A stretch of 64,000 bases of DNA from UBA947 sp031550975 (GTDB lineage Bacteria; Cyanobacteriota; Vampirovibrionia; Gastranaerophilales; Gastranaerophilaceae), in contig JAVBOC010000013.1 in the NCBI GenBank assembly GCA_031550975.1, positions 62,001-126,000 on the forward strand. Direction: 5' to 3'. The notes under the pieces are model-generated. The model worked only from the letters and a program-made list of their open reading frames with translations. It ran no database searches and had not been told where the DNA came from. Made by a program: the position numbers and the translations under genes. Every line of letters starts with the position of its first letter. Position 1 is the stretch's first letter. Positions 1-8,615 of this stretch are shown here, in pieces.

Positions 1-2
1 TT

Positions 3-614
3 TTTATAGGTAAAGTTGACAGCGAACAGTTATTTATAATTGTTGTTGATAGCAATTCACCAATCAAAGACAAATTAATAGCCTCATTTATAACTGAAAA
101 AATCGCCACAGGAAAAAATACCAATGAAAAAGCTGTCAATGCAATTGCACCGCCTGAAATTCAACCTACAGAAAACTGGTATCGTGTATTTTTCACCCCA
201 GGAACTGATTGCGAAGTTAATATTATTTCAAGATTGAATAATGCAAAGAAAACAATTGAAATTGCTGTTTATTCCATTACAAACAGGGAAATCGTGAACG
301 CTATTTTAGCGGCACATGGGCGTGGAGTAAAAGTACGTGTTATAACAGATCTCGGTCAATCAAAAGGAAAAAGATCACTTGTGCAAGAACTTATTGATAC
401 TGGTGTTCCAGTAAGAATGAATGATGATCCTTGGAAAATTCAACATGATAAATTCGCTATATTTGACGGAAAAGATATAGAGAATGGATCATATAACTGG
501 ACTTGGAATGCAACAAATAATAACTGTGAAAATTGTATGTTCTTCAAACAAACATGCAGCGAGTTTTCAAACCGCTATGAGTATCTTTGGAAATTCTATG
601 AGCCAAAGAAATAG
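3..614 (+). CDS. Phospholipase D-superfamily nuclease, 5'-partial
   Basis: The reading frame is open from the window edge, so the start is outside and about 77 residues precede the first in-window ATG at 234. The C-terminal ~130 residues form one PLD domain with the HKD signature HDKFAIFD followed by GSYNWT, as in single-HKD nucleases of the Nuc type that act as dimers on DNA. A region matching FTPGTDCEVNIIS opens the domain, as in these nucleases. The upstream residues (IIVVDSNSPIKDKLIAS) are not recognised. It is followed after 8 bp by a thermonuclease-type gene on the same strand, making a nuclease pair at the edge of the prophage. Substrate and export cannot be judged because the N-terminus is missing. 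Confidence 0.8.
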   Translation, partial: FIGKVDSEQLFIIVVDSNSPIKDKLIASFITEKIATGKNTNEKAVNAIAPPEIQPTENWYRVFFTPGTDCEVNIISRLNNAKKTIEIAVYSITNREIVNAILAAHGRGVKVRVITDLGQSKGKRSLVQELIDTGVPVRMNDDPWKIQHDKFAIFDGKDIENGSYNWTWNATNNNCENCMFFKQTCSEFSNRYEYLWKFYEPKK

Positions 615-622
615 ATTTAATA

Positions 623-1039
623 ATGATTATAAGAGTTATTTTTTGTTTAATTGCATTATTAATTAATTTGGGTATTTGGGTTCATGCCGAAGACTTCTGT
701 AATGTTAAATATATAAAAAACTATGATGGTGATACATATACATTTGACTTAGGGGAAACTTTACCTGATTTTTTTAGATATGTACCTGTACGACTTTATG
801 GGATAGACACTCCTGAAATGAAAGTTGCAGTACAAAGAGAAGCAGCAACAAAAGCTAGGGATTTCGCAGGCAGCGAGATTAAAAATGCGCAACAAGTTAA
901 TTTAATAAATTGCAAAAAAGATAAATATTTTAGGATTCTATGCAAAATTGAATATGATGGAAAAGATTTAACAGAAGAATTGCTAAAGCGCAAAATGGGC
1001 TATCCTTACTATGGTGGTACGAAAAAACCTTTTAATTAA
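623..1039 (+). CDS. Secreted thermonuclease-like (SNase) protein
   Basis: This 138-residue protein has an N-terminal signal peptide (MIIRVIFCLIALLINLGIWVHA, cleaved after HA) and one SNase/OB-fold domain. The motifs YDGDTYTFDL and VRLYGIDTPEM match the Ca-binding and catalytic region of staphylococcal nuclease, and a later YFRILCKIE matches the second catalytic Arg segment. It should be a periplasmic or exported Ca-dependent nuclease for DNA and RNA. No strong ribosome-binding site is visible; it starts 8 bp after the PLD gene, so coupling is likely. Its stop overlaps the stop of the convergent HD-domain gene by 3 bp. Whether it belongs to phage or host cannot be decided. Confidence 0.8.
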   Translation: MIIRVIFCLIALLINLGIWVHAEDFCNVKYIKNYDGDTYTFDLGETLPDFFRYVPVRLYGIDTPEMKVAVQREAATKARDFAGSEIKNAQQVNLINCKKDKYFRILCKIEYDGKDLTEELLKRKMGYPYYGGTKKPFN

Positions 1040-1683
1040 TCTGCATTAAAGTTATATTCAAGAGATTTGCGACTTGCAAGGTAATCGCATAAGTGTACAA
1101 ACTTTTGTGATTCGGTTTTTGGCTTTGGCATTATTTCTTCTGTGCTTTTATATGCTGTATTCCATTGCCCCATGTGCGTGAGAACTAAATCAGATATTTT
1201 ATTCGCAATCTTTTGATTTTCAGTATTTTTTTTAATAAAATTTGCCATTAATATCGGATGTTCAGACTTAGTATATTCTGAATGTTCTTCACCATTTTTC
1301 AAGCCGTCATGAAGTATTAGGGCAGCGATAATGGCATCTTTGTCCCTTTTTAAATCTTGATACATTTCTAATTGTAGAAGTTGATTAGCAATTCCGACAG
1401 CCGCTTTCGTGTGTCTTACTAATCCACCTTTACCTTGTGCATAATTGGGGTGGTATTTTCCTGTGCTAGAAGCAGGGATTTCAAAATAATAATCAGGCAG
1501 TTTTTCAATTAAATTCGTTGTTATATCTCTGACTTCATCATCTTTTATCAAAAACAGTTCTTCTTGAAATGTGCCAACTTTATCAATAGATGCTGGGATT
1601 TCGCTTTGTGTGAGATTTTTCACCACGAAAAACACACCAATTACTATAACCAAAATTAATAAAACTAAAAAACTTTTCTTCAT
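1036..1683 (-). CDS. Membrane-anchored HD-domain protein
   Basis: The start at 1683 (MKKSFLVLL) is preferred over an upstream in-frame ATG because GAGGAG lies just before it. The protein has 215 residues, with one N-terminal membrane segment (LVLLILVIVIGVFFVV) and then a soluble HD domain. The domain shows GGLVRHTKAAVG and AALILHDGLKNGEE, the H...HD metal ligands of HD hydrolases, and later SDLVLTHMGQW. HD domains hydrolyse phosphoester bonds of nucleotides, but this architecture gives no substrate. It is the last gene of the accessory block after a terminator, so it probably has its own promoter. Convergent overlap with the SNase gene. Confidence 0.7.
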   Translation of the reverse strand: MKKSFLVLLILVIVIGVFFVVKNLTQSEIPASIDKVGTFQEELFLIKDDEVRDITTNLIEKLPDYYFEIPASSTGKYHPNYAQGKGGLVRHTKAAVGIANQLLQLEMYQDLKRDKDAIIAALILHDGLKNGEEHSEYTKSEHPILMANFIKKNTENQKIANKISDLVLTHMGQWNTAYKSTEEIMPKPKTESQKFVHLCDYLASRKSLEYNFNAD

Positions 1684-1714
1684 ATTCCAACTCCTCATAT
1701 TGTAAATATAACAT

Positions 1715-1748
1715 AAAAAAACCCTAGATATCATCTAAGGGTTTTTTT
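1715..1748 (-). terminator. Rho-independent terminator
   Basis: A stem of CCCTTAGAT type with one bulge is flanked by A-run and T-run, so it can work on both strands. On the minus strand it closes the zeta-toxin/87-residue operon and separates it from the HD gene. Confidence 0.75.
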
Positions 1749-1772
1749 GTTGGAATTAAGAATGTTTATTAA

Positions 1773-2036
1773 TTAACTTCCTTGTTCTTTTTTTATTTGG
1801 GCGAGTTGCTCACGCATTTCAGCCATATTTTGTTCACTAAATTTTTTACCTTCATCTGATTCTATAAAACGTAAGGCTCTTGCTTCCGGATCATATTTAT
1901 CAGCTTGTGCAATGAATTTGTCAGGTTCTTGTTTTAATAAATTTTTATTTATTCTAGTTTCTTTAACCACAGTGTTGCCTGCCTTTCTAGGTATTATTGC
2001 AGAGAATATTTTTCTTAAAGATATTTTAAAATTCAT
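1773..2036 (-). CDS. Small charged protein downstream of zeta toxin; possible partner
   Basis: An 87-residue protein with a good AAAGGAG site upstream of its ATG. It begins with a basic, mildly hydrophobic stretch (ISLRKIFSAIIPRKAG) and continues as a charged, helix-prone tail (EQNMAEMREQLAQIKKEQ). No family is recognised. It lies 31 bp downstream of the zeta-toxin gene, on the same strand and before a shared terminator, so co-transcription is likely. The epsilon antitoxins that neutralise zeta are small helical proteins of similar size, so an immunity or antitoxin role is conceivable, but no sequence similarity to epsilon is evident. Confidence 0.6.
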   Translation of the reverse strand: MNFKISLRKIFSAIIPRKAGNTVVKETRINKNLLKQEPDKFIAQADKYDPEARALRFIESDEGKKFSEQNMAEMREQLAQIKKEQGS

Positions 2037-2067
2037 ATTATGAACTCCTTTGTTATTTATTTTAACA

Positions 2068-5034
2068 CTATTTCTTTACTTTTTCAACAAATTTCGGTGG
2101 ATATGTTCCATTATTGTCATATAGTATAATTTCACGGACAAACGGATTGTCTTTGAAATTGGTTATAACTTGATCTACATAAGCACCTCTTTCAATGTAT
2201 GCCGGATCAACAAATCTGTGCGTGTTGATGCCATCCGCTTGTAGTTCGCCTTTAACGTATCTTTCAACGGCTCTTGACATTGAAGTTTCCATTTTAATAT
2301 CACTATGGATAATTTCAATATTATACCCTTTTGCATGTGCTTGCTGTATTAATTTATTCAAATAGTCAGGATACCCTGTTGTCGGCATTACAATATTTGT
2401 ACCATTTTCTAATGCTAAATTGAACAAGTCATTGTTTAGGGCTGTTGAGGCTTCATGAACATAGTTTGCACCTTGTCCATTGTTATAGCCTGGCAATAGT
2501 TTTTTAATTTCATCACTGTCAAGCAATAAATGATCTTTGTCTAATTTTAATAATTTTTCAACAATTGTACTCTTACCTGAACCGCCTCGTCCGGTTACGA
2601 TGACTAATTTTTTCTCTTGTGGGGTATTTGCCATTTTTTCTAAAAATGGGCGTCTTGCGAAACTTTTTTCATCTGCAGTCAATGTATTAGGATCTAATGA
2701 ACCCTTTTTGGCATCGATATATCTTGCTTCAATGACATCAGGCGTATCAACGCTTGTCAGGCGTTTTCTTAATATTCCGTGAATCGCCATTACATTGTCT
2801 TCATCAATACCGTGTAATTTAACAATAGCTTTTTCCTCTGCAGATAAAGCATTGAAAAACTCCATACCTTTAGTGTTCAAGTGTGCATTTGTAGGTTTTA
2901 CCGCCGCATTTGCAACCGCTTCCGCTGTTGGCTTAGGCAATCCTAAATCCTTAACGGCTAGTGTTTTAACTGCAACAATTGCAGGTTCAGGTGTTGTAAC
3001 TTTTGGCGTTTCCGCTGTAGGTCTAGGTCGTGTTGTTTCACCAAGACTGTTAATTTTTAGTTGAGGTTTACCTGTATTACTCAACCCACCGATTTCACTT
3101 GATGGACTCGTTGGTGGTTGGTTTTTATTGACATTATTAGGTTTGTTTGCTTGTTTGATAGCAATAATATTTCCTGCTGCGGATAAGGCAACTGTGAAAA
3201 CCATACCTTGAACGGTGATTTCACCTGTCATAACTTTTTCAACACCTGCGCCAAAGGCAACATCTGTTCCAAACATTATTCCTGCTTGTTTTACGGGGGT
3301 TAGTCCGCTAGAAACAAACTGTACACCTTTAGCAATTCCGCCGCCAATCAGAACTGTACCGCCTGAAATAGCTGCGTTCTTTAAGGTTTCGCCCCAGTCA
3401 GTAACCTCAGCACCTTTTTTCATTCCTGCGGTAAATCCACCTTCTTTGAACGCATCCACGACCTGACCACTTGAGAATCTGTCAGATACTTCGACCGTAA
3501 AACTCGTTCCTGCGGTAACTCCTGCGACTGTGAGTAAACTTAGAGATGAACCGCCAGTAAAGAAACTAGCACCAATCGCAACCGCACTAATAGTCGCCAT
3601 TTTCACGACTCCACCACCAACTTGTTGTGAAATATTGTAGTCATTAACACGCTTCATTATGTCATTCTTGACCCCGAAAGCAGCATTGTATGAATATTCG
3701 TAATCCTTTTCAACTTCTGAAAACTCTTTACCGCCACCAGCTTCAACTGTATTAGCGTGGAGTTTATTACTTATGGATTTAGCTTTATCGTGTAGGAAAG
3801 CGTATTTAGCATCAAGTGAAGCGTTTTCAAGGTGTGCTTTTCTAAGTTCAATCATCAGAACATCTGAAGCTTTATCACCTAAAAACTTTTTCAGGTTATT
3901 TACTTCTCTATTGTAAACATCCCATTTATCAGCAGTTACAACGTATTGTCCTGTTCCAAAACTGGATGTTTGGATGTACATAGTTTCTTCGTATAGTTTA
4001 GGACTAGCGAGGAGTTTCTGTAAAGTGTGATTGTAGGCGTCTTCCACACCTTTATTCAGTGCCGCATTTTTGTATATTGTTTCCTTATTTTGGTAAGCCT
4101 GAATATTTTCTGCATCATATTCAAGTCCAAAAGTCTTGTAAAATTCAACATCATATTTGTTATTCTTCTGCGCCGCTTGAAGCTGCTTGAGTTGTAAATC
4201 TGCTTTCGCCAAGTCTCCACGAACCTTGTCTGCCGTGTTATCTGAACCCCAACCTTTGCTCACAAAATCTGCAACATCCGCCGCCCATCCATCCTGTTTT
4301 AGTTGATTATTAAAATTAGTCTTTGAACTGCTCAATCGGTTTGAAATCATTGTGTTTGTATTTGCGTGTTGAGTTGCTACCGGCGTATTTTTTATTGCAG
4401 TTTTCTGTTCCGGTGTCAGCGATGCTTTATTGTCCGCAGCAAAGATTAGTGCGTTGGTTATTTTATCCAGTTTTTCTGTATCTGTTGTTCCAATTTTTCT
4501 AAACTGGTAGTTTAAATCTGCTCTGAACTCACTCTCAAAGTGTGAAGTATCAACACCTTTTGATTTGGCTTCTGCCACGAGTGCATTAAAGACTTTTTGC
4601 ACGGCATTTTTTCTGTCATTAGCACTATTAACCTTTTCATCACAAATCATTTCGATTAATGTTTCGTCAGGTGAAATCTTGTTATACTGCTTCCATACAG
4701 CCATCGCATTGGTCTGATTCAGTCTATTTAATTCAGCCTGAAACTCTTTTTCGTTCACAGCACCATAGTATTTTTCAGCGACATTATACAGTTTCGAGGC
4801 GATTTTATCAGGCTCGTTGCCTGTTGAAATCTGTGTCGGCACGTTCCCAGCCCACTTGTAACCTGTCTGAACACCCCAACCATTCACACTCTGCGCATCA
4901 AATCCATGGGTTGCGTTTGGCGCAACCTTGTTGAGTTCCTGCACAGCTTCTTGTGCGGATATGTTGAAATTACCCGTCTTAAAAATAGCAAGGCGTGTGA
5001 TGTCGTCTATGGTTAGATTTTGATTGCTCGCCAT
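2068..5034 (-). CDS. Large membrane-associated protein with C-terminal zeta-toxin kinase domain
   Basis: Start at 5034 (MASNQNLT) is set by GAGGAG directly upstream; 988 residues. Residues ~1-470 are a soluble, mainly helical region of unknown family (LTIDDITRLAIFKTG near the start). Residues ~475-640 contain glycine-rich membrane-prone segments (VKMATISAVAIGASFF, AAISGGTVLIGGGIAKG). Residues ~640-720 are a Pro/Thr-rich linker. The C-terminal ~200 residues are a zeta-toxin domain with Walker A GRGGSGKST near residue 815, then LLLDSDEIKKLLPGY and a TTGYPDY segment. Zeta kinases phosphorylate UDP-N-acetylglucosamine and stop wall synthesis. Such a fusion, far longer than the usual ~280 residues, resembles polymorphic or delivered toxins. 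It sits behind the endolysin, separated by a terminator, as a phage accessory gene. Confidence 0.8.
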   Translation of the reverse strand: MASNQNLTIDDITRLAIFKTGNFNISAQEAVQELNKVAPNATHGFDAQSVNGWGVQTGYKWAGNVPTQISTGNEPDKIASKLYNVAEKYYGAVNEKEFQAELNRLNQTNAMAVWKQYNKISPDETLIEMICDEKVNSANDRKNAVQKVFNALVAEAKSKGVDTSHFESEFRADLNYQFRKIGTTDTEKLDKITNALIFAADNKASLTPEQKTAIKNTPVATQHANTNTMISNRLSSSKTNFNNQLKQDGWAADVADFVSKGWGSDNTADKVRGDLAKADLQLKQLQAAQKNNKYDVEFYKTFGLEYDAENIQAYQNKETIYKNAALNKGVEDAYNHTLQKLLASPKLYEETMYIQTSSFGTGQYVVTADKWDVYNREVNNLKKFLGDKASDVLMIELRKAHLENASLDAKYAFLHDKAKSISNKLHANTVEAGGGKEFSEVEKDYEYSYNAAFGVKNDIMKRVNDYNISQQVGGGVVKMATISAVAIGASFFTGGSSLSLLTVAGVTAGTSFTVEVSDRFSSGQVVDAFKEGGFTAGMKKGAEVTDWGETLKNAAISGGTVLIGGGIAKGVQFVSSGLTPVKQAGIMFGTDVAFGAGVEKVMTGEITVQGMVFTVALSAAGNIIAIKQANKPNNVNKNQPPTSPSSEIGGLSNTGKPQLKINSLGETTRPRPTAETPKVTTPEPAIVAVKTLAVKDLGLPKPTAEAVANAAVKPTNAHLNTKGMEFFNALSAEEKAIVKLHGIDEDNVMAIHGILRKRLTSVDTPDVIEARYIDAKKGSLDPNTLTADEKSFARRPFLEKMANTPQEKKLVIVTGRGGSGKSTIVEKLLKLDKDHLLLDSDEIKKLLPGYNNGQGANYVHEASTALNNDLFNLALENGTNIVMPTTGYPDYLNKLIQQAHAKGYNIEIIHSDIKMETSMSRAVERYVKGELQADGINTHRFVDPAYIERGAYVDQVITNFKDNPFVREIILYDNNGTYPPKFVEKVKK

Positions 5035-5162
5035 ACTCCTCGATGTTATCTTTAACTGAAATACTAGATGTATGTCGGTCAAAATGAGCAATTACTTTAG
5101 CTAAAACAGGCTTTTGTAACACAATATTACACAAACATTAGCCATGTGGGTACATTTTGCAA

Positions 5163-5190
5163 TAAAAAAGCCCCACAGATTGTGAGGCTT
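5163..5190 (-). terminator. Terminator after endolysin
   Basis: On the minus strand AAGCCTCACA pairs with TGTGGGGCTT around a short loop and is followed by six T. It ends the late operon just past the endolysin stop. Confidence 0.8.
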
Positions 5191-5195
5191 GAAAA

Positions 5196-5651
5196 TCAAA
5201 TATTCGTATAAACAAACTTACCGTTTTTGTCTATCGTTCGTATCATTGTTTGCTTACGGTTGTTACCATGCCTGTAACCGATATGCAGACAGTTACTATC
5301 CTTTTCCCAAATCAGTTGGTCATATTCTATTTTGCCCTGCTTGGCAAATTCACGAATCGTATTAAAGAGTTTTTCTTGTGTCCAACCCTTAACGCTTAAA
5401 TCTGCACAATAGCCTTCGGGATGCCCCGTAGCTGCCCCTTTAAGTATCTCGTTTAGTCTTTTACACCTAAAAGCACATTCAACCGTTATCGGTAGCCCTA
5501 TCAACACACGCAGTGGGTTAAGACAATACCAAACAAGCTGCAATAAATGTGTTAGAATCACGGGATCAGATGTTGTGTTGTTGATTCCGTTTCGTTTTGC
5601 GGTTTCTGAATTAAAAAGGTCGTTAATAAAATCAAAATATAGTTTAGTCAT
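5196..5651 (-). CDS. Endolysin-like peptidase M15 family protein
   Basis: This 151-residue protein follows the pattern of phage M15A/VanY-type wall peptidases. An SETAKRNGINN segment near residue 16, a CLNPLRVLIGLPITV core, and TGHPEGYCADLS carrying metal ligands His77 and Asp84; CLHIGY (His123) supplies the third ligand. It should cut peptide bonds in peptidoglycan. The usual SGYRSP segment is replaced by CAFRCKRL and the ligand loop is short, so activity should be tested. It starts 4 bp after the holin-like gene and is the last gene before the late terminator, the usual lysis position. Confidence 0.8.
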   Translation of the reverse strand: MTKLYFDFINDLFNSETAKRNGINNTTSDPVILTHLLQLVWYCLNPLRVLIGLPITVECAFRCKRLNEILKGAATGHPEGYCADLSVKGWTQEKLFNTIREFAKQGKIEYDQLIWEKDSNCLHIGYRHGNNRKQTMIRTIDKNGKFVYTNI

Positions 5652-5655
5652 AGTT

Positions 5656-5874
5656 TTACTCCTCTAATTTATCAATTCTTCTGTGTGCGGATTTTGTACG
5701 CTGCTCAACAACTGCCATCCGCTCAATGAGGTTGTTGTGCTTGTCTTGTTTTTCTTCCAGCCGCTTAATTTGCTGTTCAATAAACTTGATTGAAATTGCG
5801 AGTCCGCCTAAAAAGATTCCGGCAGATACGCATTGAATTATAATTACAAGCAGAAATTCCATAGTTATATTCAT
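5656..5874 (-). CDS. Holin-like small membrane protein with coiled coil
   Basis: Start at 5874 (MNITMEFLLV) gives 72 residues and a 4-bp ATGA overlap with the gene before it. One membrane segment (FLLVIIIQCVSAGIFLGGLAI) is followed by a charged coiled coil (EQQIKRLEEKQDKHNN, VVEQRTKSAHRRIDKLEE). The layout resembles XhlA-type holin partners, but with the membrane segment at the N-terminus. Position directly before the endolysin supports a lysis role; this is inference from context and topology. Confidence 0.65.
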   Translation of the reverse strand: MNITMEFLLVIIIQCVSAGIFLGGLAISIKFIEQQIKRLEEKQDKHNNLIERMAVVEQRTKSAHRRIDKLEE

Positions 5875-6407
5875 AGAATCCCCCCGTAAACCTTGTTTAA
5901 ATCTAATTCTTTGCCTGTCCACAACCAGCTTGCATTAAAAAACACGCCTGAACGATACATGCCAGCACGCCATTTTTTGACATTTCCGGTTGCCAAAATC
6001 ATTTCTTTAAATTGACAATCACAATCCCATTTCGTTACAGTTTCAATACTCAAATATTCGGCAGGAATATCATCACAAACAAAGTAAACTTCATGTAATA
6101 CCGGATCATAGTGTTCACGTAAATAACCTAAATCAATCAACTCCTGACTTGAAAGAGTTACAATAATTCGCTTGTGGTATCTGCACTTTAAATCGTGTGG
6201 ATGGGAAGGTCGCACGTCATATTCTGATTTGTCGCCGGTAATCAACGCAAGAATTTTGGGGAATGTGTAATTGTCTGTTTCTAAAAGACGGGGTGTTAAT
6301 TCAACCACCCCGTCATCATATTCGTATAAAAGATTATCAAGCGTAACCCATTTTTTGCGCTCGTTAATTTGCCGAGTTCTTGCCTCGGCTGTTAAGAATT
6401 TGCCCAT
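5871..6407 (-). CDS. Phage protein of unknown function
   Basis: A 178-residue soluble protein with GAAAGGAAAA upstream of its ATG. Visible segments are KWVTLDNLLYEYDDG at the N-terminus, HPHDLKCRYHKRIIVTL in the middle, and WRAGMYRSGVFFNASW toward the C-terminus; several Cys and His (CDCQF) could bind metal but form no recognised motif. It lies between the receptor-binding fibre and the lysis genes, where fibre chaperones or lysis accessories often sit. No function is assigned. Confidence 0.7.
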   Translation of the reverse strand: MGKFLTAEARTRQINERKKWVTLDNLLYEYDDGVVELTPRLLETDNYTFPKILALITGDKSEYDVRPSHPHDLKCRYHKRIIVTLSSQELIDLGYLREHYDPVLHEVYFVCDDIPAEYLSIETVTKWDCDCQFKEMILATGNVKKWRAGMYRSGVFFNASWLWTGKELDLNKVYGGIL

Positions 6408-6419
6408 AAGTTTTCCTTT

Positions 6420-8585
6420 CTAAAAATCAAAGTTGCATTTATCTGCCCAATTCACTTTTTGTCCAAGTTGATTCTGTTTATATCCATTAATGTGAACAAG
6501 TTTAATATCTGATGTACCAAGCCATTTATCGTTTGCTCTGCTATACCAAGTCAAATCCGCAAACAATAGTTTTGTTATAAGTCCATTTACCATATTAATA
6601 ACCAAGCCTGACGTGAAGCAGTAACCGGAATAAATATTTTCACTGATGTAGGCGTTGCTCATTCCACCGGAATCATCAAAAACAATATTTGGTATAAACA
6701 ATGCTTTTGTTGCATTTGTAGAAAGTTCTTTTGCTCCATTAATCCTACTATCCAAGCAATAGCGGTGTTTTTGAGTGCCATTGTCATTTATAGAAAAAAC
6801 TTTGTTCATATAGCAAGGATAAGATTTTATAAAACTGAAATTTGAAGCATTGAACTCCCAAGAATTGTTATAACCGGAATTGTCGCTGTCAAACGGTAAC
6901 ACAATTATTTTCCCGTCAACTTCAATATGGTACGTGCTTGTGCCAATGTATTTACTCACCCAAGCATTTGAAGCAGGTGTGGCAATATCTGCAATTGAAT
7001 AACCTGAACTACAACCAAGAATTGTTTTATTACCACTTACACCGTACAAAATAACTGCACTTTGAGTGCCGCCACTAGGGAATAAATTTGTGTATGAATT
7101 ATTTGCAGCATTGAAAAGATATGTTGAATAACTGCCGATTCCTGCTGTGATAATAAATTTATCAGTTGCAACCTTGCCAGCACATCTGAATAAATAACCG
7201 CTATTTGTTATAGTTGTTAGTGTCCGGTTTGAATTGAGTCGGTATAATTTCGGACTCGTTGAATTGCGAGGACTGATGAGAACACAAGTCGGGGTGTTCA
7301 GCATTACATACCAACCCCAATCAGTTGCATCCAGCGTTACTAACCCTGCTGATTTGCTGAAATAGTACAGTCCTGCATTGCTACTACTTGAACTTGAAAA
7401 AACCACCGCTGCACCTGCAGCTTTATAGTCTGTACCAAAAACAGGATAAACACGCCCAAATGCGGTTACGACTTCTGACATGCTGAACCAGCCTGAACCT
7501 GTTGTTTTAAGGGTTAAAAGTCCTGTTGAAGCGCTATAATAATATAACCCCGTTGAAGTAAATAACGCCCCGTCATCTACACGGCAAACATTGTTGAGCC
7601 AGTTATAACCGGTTGTTATAATTTGCGTAAAGGTTTTTGCACTCCAGTTATAAAAATAAAGTCCTGTGCCGTAGGTGCTACTTGAATAGCTAATGAGTAC
7701 ACCAGTTGGCAAGATACAAGTCTTTGGCATCATGCCATTTGGGGTGTAGGTATCTGAAACAGTCGTTGTCATTGTCCACTGATTGCTTGTGACATTTGGA
7801 CGTTGAAAATGATAAATTTCTTTCATTGAACTACTTGTGCTAAATACTAAAACATTGCAATTGTCTTCACTTATGACATAAGCATCCATGGAGTAACTTT
7901 TTGAAGGAACTGTTATATCGGTTGAAGTCTTTGTGTTGCAATCAAAATAAGCAAACATTGTTGTGCTAGTGCCTGATTTTCGGTAGATAAAACTCGTGTC
8001 ATCTAGTTTAAAAATTGATCCTGCAGAAATTATATATCTTGACATAACTGTGCCGTAGGTTTCGGTTTTGACATTATAACAGAGCGTTTGAGAACCGGAT
8101 GTTGTAAAAATTGGCGAACCATCTGCAAGAATAAAATCCAATTCCCAAGAATAATTACCTGATGGCAGCGTTGCATTTATTAGAGTGCTGTTTTCAGATT
8201 TGTACACTCTGCCATTTGTGCCGGAATTTGGAATAAAATAACAACGATTACCAGCCTGTATTACATTTTTATAATTAATTGAAGTATCAATCTGTGTCCA
8301 AGTCTTTTGTGCAATATTGTATTTCCAAATACCCACAATATTTATACCGGCAACCAAAATATTACCGTCATCCATTAACACACTTATTTTATTTTCATTG
8401 GCAACTATTGAGGAAGGGAAGTCAATTACGGTAACATTAGGATCAATATCGCCAACATCCTCACCGCCACTGCCGCCTTCTATTTCTCTTATTTTATCTG
8501 CATAGGCTCTGAAAGTCGTGTCGTCTGTAACATCAACACCTTTTTCAATAATTGCCGCTTTGATTTCGGTTTTTGTGTTCAACAA
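6420..8585 (-). CDS. Tail fibre / receptor-binding protein (possible in-frame stop near its start)
   Basis: The 721-residue frame begins with NTKTEIKAAIIEKGVDV and TTFRAYADKIREIEGG, a module common at the N-terminus of phage tail proteins in gut bacteria. The rest is beta-rich with repeated aromatic strands (WKYNIAQKTWTQI, GLYYFSKSAGLV) that read like a propeller or beta-solenoid for receptor binding. The only starts in this frame are TTG codons at 8585 and 8582 without a clear ribosome-binding site. In the same frame an ATG at 8615 has an ideal GAGGTG site, but a TGA stands at its eighth codon. The natural start is therefore probably 8615 and this copy may be damaged or recoded. It follows the first fibre gene directly. 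Confidence 0.8.
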   Translation of the reverse strand: MLNTKTEIKAAIIEKGVDVTDDTTFRAYADKIREIEGGSGGEDVGDIDPNVTVIDFPSSIVANENKISVLMDDGNILVAGINIVGIWKYNIAQKTWTQIDTSINYKNVIQAGNRCYFIPNSGTNGRVYKSENSTLINATLPSGNYSWELDFILADGSPIFTTSGSQTLCYNVKTETYGTVMSRYIISAGSIFKLDDTSFIYRKSGTSTTMFAYFDCNTKTSTDITVPSKSYSMDAYVISEDNCNVLVFSTSSSMKEIYHFQRPNVTSNQWTMTTTVSDTYTPNGMMPKTCILPTGVLISYSSSTYGTGLYFYNWSAKTFTQIITTGYNWLNNVCRVDDGALFTSTGLYYYSASTGLLTLKTTGSGWFSMSEVVTAFGRVYPVFGTDYKAAGAAVVFSSSSSSNAGLYYFSKSAGLVTLDATDWGWYVMLNTPTCVLISPRNSTSPKLYRLNSNRTLTTITNSGYLFRCAGKVATDKFIITAGIGSYSTYLFNAANNSYTNLFPSGGTQSAVILYGVSGNKTILGCSSGYSIADIATPASNAWVSKYIGTSTYHIEVDGKIIVLPFDSDNSGYNNSWEFNASNFSFIKSYPCYMNKVFSINDNGTQKHRYCLDSRINGAKELSTNATKALFIPNIVFDDSGGMSNAYISENIYSGYCFTSGLVINMVNGLITKLLFADLTWYSRANDKWLGTSDIKLVHINGYKQNQLGQKVNWADKCNFDF

Positions 8586-8615
8586 ATATTCTCAATTATC
8601 TTTTATGCTTCCCAT
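8586..8615 (-). other. Start stub of the fibre gene with in-frame TGA
   Basis: Reading from 8615: MGSIKDN, TGA, EYLLNTKTEIKA, all in one frame. GAGGTG lies 6 nt before the ATG, inside the end of the preceding fibre gene. A T-to-G change in a TTA Leu codon would explain the stop. Confidence 0.75.

Noticed and set aside
2537..3466. Plus-strand open frames opposite the zeta-toxin gene
   Set aside because: No ribosome-binding sites, unlikely residue composition, and they mirror the codons of the real gene.
5196..5651. Reading this as a host carboxypeptidase
   Set aside because: Position next to a holin-like gene and before the late terminator fits an endolysin.
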